The notes under the pieces are model-generated. The model was not told the origin of the DNA and searched no databases. It saw only the letters and a list, made by a program, of their open reading frames with translations. From Plantactinospora mayteni (lineage in GTDB: Bacteria; Actinomycetota; Actinomycetes; Mycobacteriales; Micromonosporaceae): 64,000 nt of DNA. A program made the translations under genes and the position numbers. This document shows, piece after piece, positions 60,905-64,000 of this stretch. Numbering within the stretch: position 1 is the first letter of the stretch; each line of letters starts with the position of its first letter. The DNA lies in assembly GCF_016862935.1 (NCBI RefSeq), contig NZ_BONX01000032.1, forward strand, positions 62,001 to 126,000, read 5' to 3'.

Positions 60905-61623
60905 GCGATCTCCCGGGCTCGGGTCAGGTCCTCGTGGTTGTCGACCTCGACCCAGGGCAGGTCGCCGATGGGTGCCGCCCGCACCTCGCCGCCGCGCTGG
61001 GCGAACTCCTGGTAGCCGTCCTCGTAGTAGAGGTGGGGGTCGCGCCGCCAGGTCGCCTCCAGCGCGTCCGCCAGCTCACCGGCGACCGGGGACTCGATCA
61101 CGGTCGCCCCGATGTACTCCCCGTACGCCTGCGCCGGGTCCAGCAGCTTGCTGATCCGGACGAGCTGGCCGGAGTCGTCGAAGACGGTCTTCATCTCCTC
61201 GTCGGCGAGCTTCTTCACGGTGTCGACCGCGAGCAGGATGCCGGGGCCACGCCGGGCGAGCAGGGTCTTCTCCACGTCAACCGGGTGCACGGTGTCGCCG
61301 TTGACCAGCAGTGCGCCCTGGCCGAAGTGCTCCCGGGCCAGCCAGAGCGAGTACGCGTTGTTCCACTCCTCGGCCCTCTCGTTGTGCACCAGGCTCAGCT
61401 TCACCCCGTACCGGTCCTGGAGGGCGGCCTGCCGGGCCTCGACCGCCTCGGCCGCGTACCCGACCACCACGGTCACGTCGGTCAGCCCCACCTCGGCCAG
61501 GTTGCGCAGCGCGATGTCGAGGATCGTGGTCTCGCCGTCGACCGGAATGAGCGCCTTGGGCAGGGTGTCCGTGTACGGCCGCAGCCGGCGACCCGCTCCC
61601 GCGGCCAGTACCACACCGATCAT
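60892..61623 (-). CDS. NTP_transferase-family nucleotidyltransferase (cytidylyltransferase-like)
   Basis: 243 residues from ATG 61623, supported by AAAGGGA upstream. Signature LAAGAGRRLRPYTDTLPKAL (G-x-G-x-R and K) at residues 6-25, then SLVHNERAEEWNNAYSLW, LLVNGDTVHPVD (catalytic Asp) and EYIGATVIE, resembling LicC-type choline/inositol-phosphate cytidylyltransferases. Together with the dehydrogenase and CDP-alcohol transferase, it could make CDP-glycerol from G1P, but the nucleotide and substrate are inferred. Confidence 0.87.
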   Translation of the reverse strand: MIGVVLAAGAGRRLRPYTDTLPKALIPVDGETTILDIALRNLAEVGLTDVTVVVGYAAEAVEARQAALQDRYGVKLSLVHNERAEEWNNAYSLWLAREHFGQGALLVNGDTVHPVDVEKTLLARRGPGILLAVDTVKKLADEEMKTVFDDSGQLVRISKLLDPAQAYGEYIGATVIESPVAGELADALEATWRRDPHLYYEDGYQEFAQRGGEVRAAPIGDLPWVEVDNHEDLTRAREIACRY

Positions 61624-61829
61624 CCCGGGTCCCTTTCTCGCGACACGTCCAACGCAGGGAGGATAGCGCCGTGTGTCGGGAGTACGAATTCCCGGCAAAC
61701 AGCCAGCCAACCCCTGTCGATGGAACGCAGGGTGAACGGGCGGAAACCACCCGTCGAGACAGGTAACGGAACAGGGGCGGACCGGCGAGGAGGCGGCAGC
61801 CCTGTCCCCGGGTCGGGGCGGTCGGGGGC
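61624..61829. other. gap upstream of the nucleotidyltransferase gene
   Basis: No gene found. It must contain the promoter of the minus-strand trio; no consensus elements seen. Confidence 0.4.
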
Positions 61830-62669
61830 TCAGCCGGGCAGTGCGGCCAGGTCGGCGAGCAGGCACAGCCGCTCCGGCGGGGTCAGCACCGCGTACGGGC
61901 CGGCTGCCCGGCGATCCGTCTCCAGCTCGATGGCGAGCCGTTCCGGCCCCGGCACGAGTGCGACGATGCTCCGGGCGGTGTGCCCGGCGGCCTGCCAGGC
62001 GGCGGCGTGCGCGTCGGCCCGGTGGTAGCGGAGGGTGCCGAGCCGGTTGAGCAGCAGTACGCCCGGCGGGGTGCCGTCCGGCTCGTACGGCGGCGCCACC
62101 GCCTCGAACGCCCGCCCGTCGGTCGGCCCCTCGACCGGGCCGCAGTCGACCGGCGCGGGTGGCAGGTGACCGAGCCGGGTGCCCGGGACCGGGGCTTCGG
62201 CGGGACGCAGTTCGTCCAGCGCGGCCGAGAGCAGCCGGCCGAGGGTGCCGACGAGCCGGCGTACCCGTTCGGGGTGTGCCGCCCAGAGTTCGCCGGTCAC
62301 CTCGGCGTGCAGCCCGGCGACCTCGGCCAGGAAGGCCCGGCCGCGCTCGGTGGCCAGGATGCCGCCGTCCGGCCGCCGGTACAGCATCCCGTGCGCGACC
62401 TGCTTGTCCAGCACCCGCTGGCACTCGGTCAGGTCGCCGTAGCGGAGCAGGGCGGCCAGCCCGGTGCTGTCGATGGTGCCGCCGGGCGCCCCCAGCCTGG
62501 TACGGAAGTCGATCAGGAAGCCGGTCGCGGCCGGACCGCCGTACCCCTGGACCAGCTCGGCGCCGCCCCGGACCCGGGCGGTCGCCATCACGGCGCGGAA
62601 GACCCGGTCGACGGCCGGCCAGACCAGCGCGGCGGCCTGGTGCGGGGCGAGCGGGACCAGGTCGTTCAC
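61830..62669 (-). CDS. winged-helix-like protein of unknown function
   Basis: 279 residues from GTG 62669 (overlaps the NUDIX stop as GTGA). A helix-rich region (AALVWPAVDRVFRAVMATAR), then a winged-helix-looking stretch (GLAALLRYGDLTECQRVLD with KQVAHGMLYRR), and a C-terminal part with GVLLLNRLGTLRYHRADAHA and ERLCLLADLAAL. Similar proteins are seen in actinomycetes as uncharacterised. Translational coupling to NUDIX suggests a related role. Confidence 0.6.
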   Translation of the reverse strand: MNDLVPLAPHQAAALVWPAVDRVFRAVMATARVRGGAELVQGYGGPAATGFLIDFRTRLGAPGGTIDSTGLAALLRYGDLTECQRVLDKQVAHGMLYRRPDGGILATERGRAFLAEVAGLHAEVTGELWAAHPERVRRLVGTLGRLLSAALDELRPAEAPVPGTRLGHLPPAPVDCGPVEGPTDGRAFEAVAPPYEPDGTPPGVLLLNRLGTLRYHRADAHAAAWQAAGHTARSIVALVPGPERLAIELETDRRAAGPYAVLTPPERLCLLADLAALPG

Positions 62670-63115
62670 AGGCCGATCAGGTGCAGGGCGCGGAAGCCGT
62701 CCTCCGCGATCCGCCGGATCAGCCCGTCGTTGACGTCCCGGTGCTCGTCGAGCAGCGCGATCTCGTCCTCGGCGAGCCACCGGAACTCGGTGTGCTTGCC
62801 CGCCTCCAGCCGGGGCCGGGCGAGGTCGCCGTCGACCCGGACCAGGAACTCGGTCTCGATCCGTTCGATGCCGTCGTCGGCGGTGTAGCGGTATTCGCCG
62901 ACGGTGCCCAGCACCAGCGAGACGGTCCAGCCGGTCTCCTCGGTGACCTCGCGGAACAGCGCCTCCTCGACGGTCTCGCCCGGTTCGAGGTGACCGCCGA
63001 CGATGTCCCAGGTGTTGGGAAAGAGCTTACGGTGAGGGGACCGTCGCTGGATGAAGATCCGGCCCTCGTCGTCGACGACCAGGGCTCCGGCGCAGCGTAG
63101 GGGCTCTGTGGACAC
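62666..63115 (-). CDS. NUDIX hydrolase
   Basis: 149 residues. The Nudix box is complete: GGHLEPGETVEEALF followed by REVTEETGW (G-x5-E-x7-R-E-U-x-E-E-x-G-U). Substrate not deducible; the size fits a general (d)NTP or nucleotide-sugar pyrophosphatase. Coupled to the winged-helix-like gene by a 4-nt overlap. Confidence 0.92.
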   Translation of the reverse strand: MSTEPLRCAGALVVDDEGRIFIQRRSPHRKLFPNTWDIVGGHLEPGETVEEALFREVTEETGWTVSLVLGTVGEYRYTADDGIERIETEFLVRVDGDLARPRLEAGKHTEFRWLAEDEIALLDEHRDVNDGLIRRIAEDGFRALHLIGL

Positions 63116-63224
63116 GCGTCGAGACTAGCCACCCCGGTCCCGCCGGCCACACCGCCGCTTGTGGTTCCCCGGGTGAACGTCCAGTCTGTCCCTAACCGGT
63201 GTCCCCGTCCCAAGGATGTGATGA

Positions 63225-63620
63225 GTGATGCGGGTAAGTGAAGCGATGTCCGGCAATGTCCTGGTGGTCGGCCCTGCGCACACCCTCCGGCAGGCCGCCG
63301 GGATGATGGCCGAGCGGGGCGTCGGCTCCGCGGTCGTTGTCGACCCCGACTCCCAGGGCGTCGGCATCATGACCGAGCGTGACGTACTCAAGGCCGTCGG
63401 CGCCGGCCTCGACGTCGACGTCGAACCGACCGCCGGGCACCTGACCTGGGACGTGGTCTACGCCGGACCGGACTGGACCGTGCAGGAGGCGGCCGAGGCG
63501 ATGTCCCGGGGCGGCTTCCGGCACCTGGTGGTGCTGGACGACGGCGAGGTGGTCGGGATGATCTCGGTCCGGGACATCGTCCGGGTCTGGGTCGGCGTCC
63601 CGGTGGTCGCCTCGACCTGA
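63225..63620 (+). CDS. CBS-domain pair protein
   Basis: 131 residues consisting of two CBS motifs: VSEAMSGNVLVVGPAHTLRQ with GVGSAVVVD and GIMTERDVLKAV, then TWDVVYAGPDWTVQEAAEAM with MISVRDIVRVW. It binds adenine nucleotides in the cleft and usually acts as a regulator of a partner. Start is GTG 63225 (AAGGA 9 bases upstream) or ATG 63228. Common stand-alone CBS protein of actinobacteria. Confidence 0.88.
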   Translation: MMRVSEAMSGNVLVVGPAHTLRQAAGMMAERGVGSAVVVDPDSQGVGIMTERDVLKAVGAGLDVDVEPTAGHLTWDVVYAGPDWTVQEAAEAMSRGGFRHLVVLDDGEVVGMISVRDIVRVWVGVPVVAST

Positions 63621-63678
63621 CCGGCCTGGCCGACCTGACCGATCTGACCGGTCTCACCGACCTCACCGGCCTGACCCA
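63616..63678. repeat. seven tandem 9-bp units after the CBS gene
   Basis: Imperfect CCTGACCGG-type nonamers run from inside the CBS stop codon to 63678. No hairpin of note. Confidence 0.75.
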
Positions 63679-63854
63679 ACGGAATACCGGGGGTCCGACC
63701 GGCGTGACCGCTGGCGCCCGGCCGTCCCGTCGATCGGGCGCCGGACCACCACCAGCCGGGGCGAATCGCCCGCCGGGCGGTTCCGGCCGCCCAAGATACG
63801 GACATTGTCGTGCCTCCGCCCGGGACGCTGGCGGCGCCCGTACGCTGGGTAGTC

Positions 63855-64000
63855 ATGACTGCCGAGCAGCTGATCTCCTTCGCCCGTGGGGCGCCGTCGC
63901 TGGACATCGTCGACATCGAGGGGCTGAAGGCCGCGGCCGGACGCGCCTTCGACGCCGACCCGGCCGGCATCACCGGGTACGGGACATCCGTCGGATACCC
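63855..64000 (+). CDS. PLP-dependent aminotransferase, class I/II (5' part only)
   Basis: Starts at ATG 63855 with TAEQLISFARGAPSLDIVDI and reaches ITGYGTSVGYP at the window edge, typical of the N-terminus of fold-type I aminotransferases of the ARO8/LysN or MocR-like groups (the YG...GYP motif binds substrate). The rest lies outside the window. Substrate undetermined. Confidence 0.75.
   Translation, partial: MTAEQLISFARGAPSLDIVDIEGLKAAAGRAFDADPAGITGYGTSVGY

Noticed and set aside
62666-63115. NUDIX protein as a Pif-type immunity factor of the AICE
   Set aside because: pSAM2 Pif is a NUDIX-like protein, but this gene lies 14 kb outside the element among chromosomal genes.
63458-63973. Minus-strand 171-residue frame after the CBS gene
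   Set aside because: Its Gly-Gln-Val/Ala triplets simply reflect the 9-bp tandem repeat; no start signal or homologous features.

Overview
This is high-GC actinobacterial chromosome, most likely Micromonosporaceae (Micromonospora/Plantactinospora/Actinoplanes-like). The main evidence is the fhaA-fhaB-pstP-rodA-pbpA-pknA-pknB operon followed by a TrpG/PabA amidotransferase, a DUF881 protein and crgA. This is the conserved actinobacterial block for septal and peripheral cell-wall synthesis, usually near oriC. Family assignments come from reading motifs in the translated sequence; no database search was run.

Layout. 1-5.2 kb: an FtsX-type ABC exporter (permease cut by the window edge), a WecB/TagA-type glycosyltransferase, an NAD-dependent sugar epimerase and tRNA-Leu(CAG). 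5.3-18.9 kb: the Ser/Thr-kinase/cell-shape operon on +, then on - the amidotransferase, a small membrane protein, a class E sortase with a very long disordered N-terminus and a DUF881 protein, with crgA divergent. 19-33.3 kb: an iron-sulfur reductase, a two-component pair, DedA, a secreted unknown protein, two coupled CBS/transporter-associated membrane proteins, a secreted amidase, an NlpC/P60 hydrolase behind a c-di-AMP (ydaO-type) riboswitch, dcd, a PPOX-fold protein under a LexA-box promoter, and an M43 metalloprotease.

33.5-48.04 kb: an actinomycete integrative and conjugative element (AICE, pSAM2-like) inserted in the 3' end of tRNA-Gly(CCC), bounded by a perfect 46-bp direct repeat. 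An almost fully overlapping minus-strand operon carries a CxxC small protein, an FtsK-like transfer ATPase, three small proteins, a DUF2637/SpdB-like membrane protein, a RepSA-like HUH initiator, excisionase and integrase. Upstream are a Pra-type activator behind an operator array, an overlapping GntR-glycosyltransferase pair, and a second GntR divergent or adjacent to a cargo gene for a membrane KAP-type P-loop NTPase. The NTPase is visibly AT-richer and is the best candidate for an undescribed (possibly defence) system.

48-50.3 kb: a TmrB-like ATP-binding protein, a degenerate third copy of the att core, a small conserved unknown gene, and a frameshifted second copy of the glycosyltransferase with the tail of its GntR partner. 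This looks like the remnant of a second, related element integrated in tandem.

50.3-64 kb is chromosomal again: an AraC regulator and VOC protein, D,D-carboxypeptidase, a LytTR/LytS-type two-component system, an undecaprenyl-phosphate sugar-phosphotransferase, an Fpg/Nei glycosylase, a GT4 glycosyltransferase, and a coupled trio (nucleotidyltransferase, glycerol-1-phosphate-dehydrogenase-like enzyme, CDP-alcohol phosphatidyltransferase) that looks like a polar-head-group pathway. The window ends with a winged-helix-like protein, a NUDIX hydrolase, a CBS protein and the start of a PLP aminotransferase.
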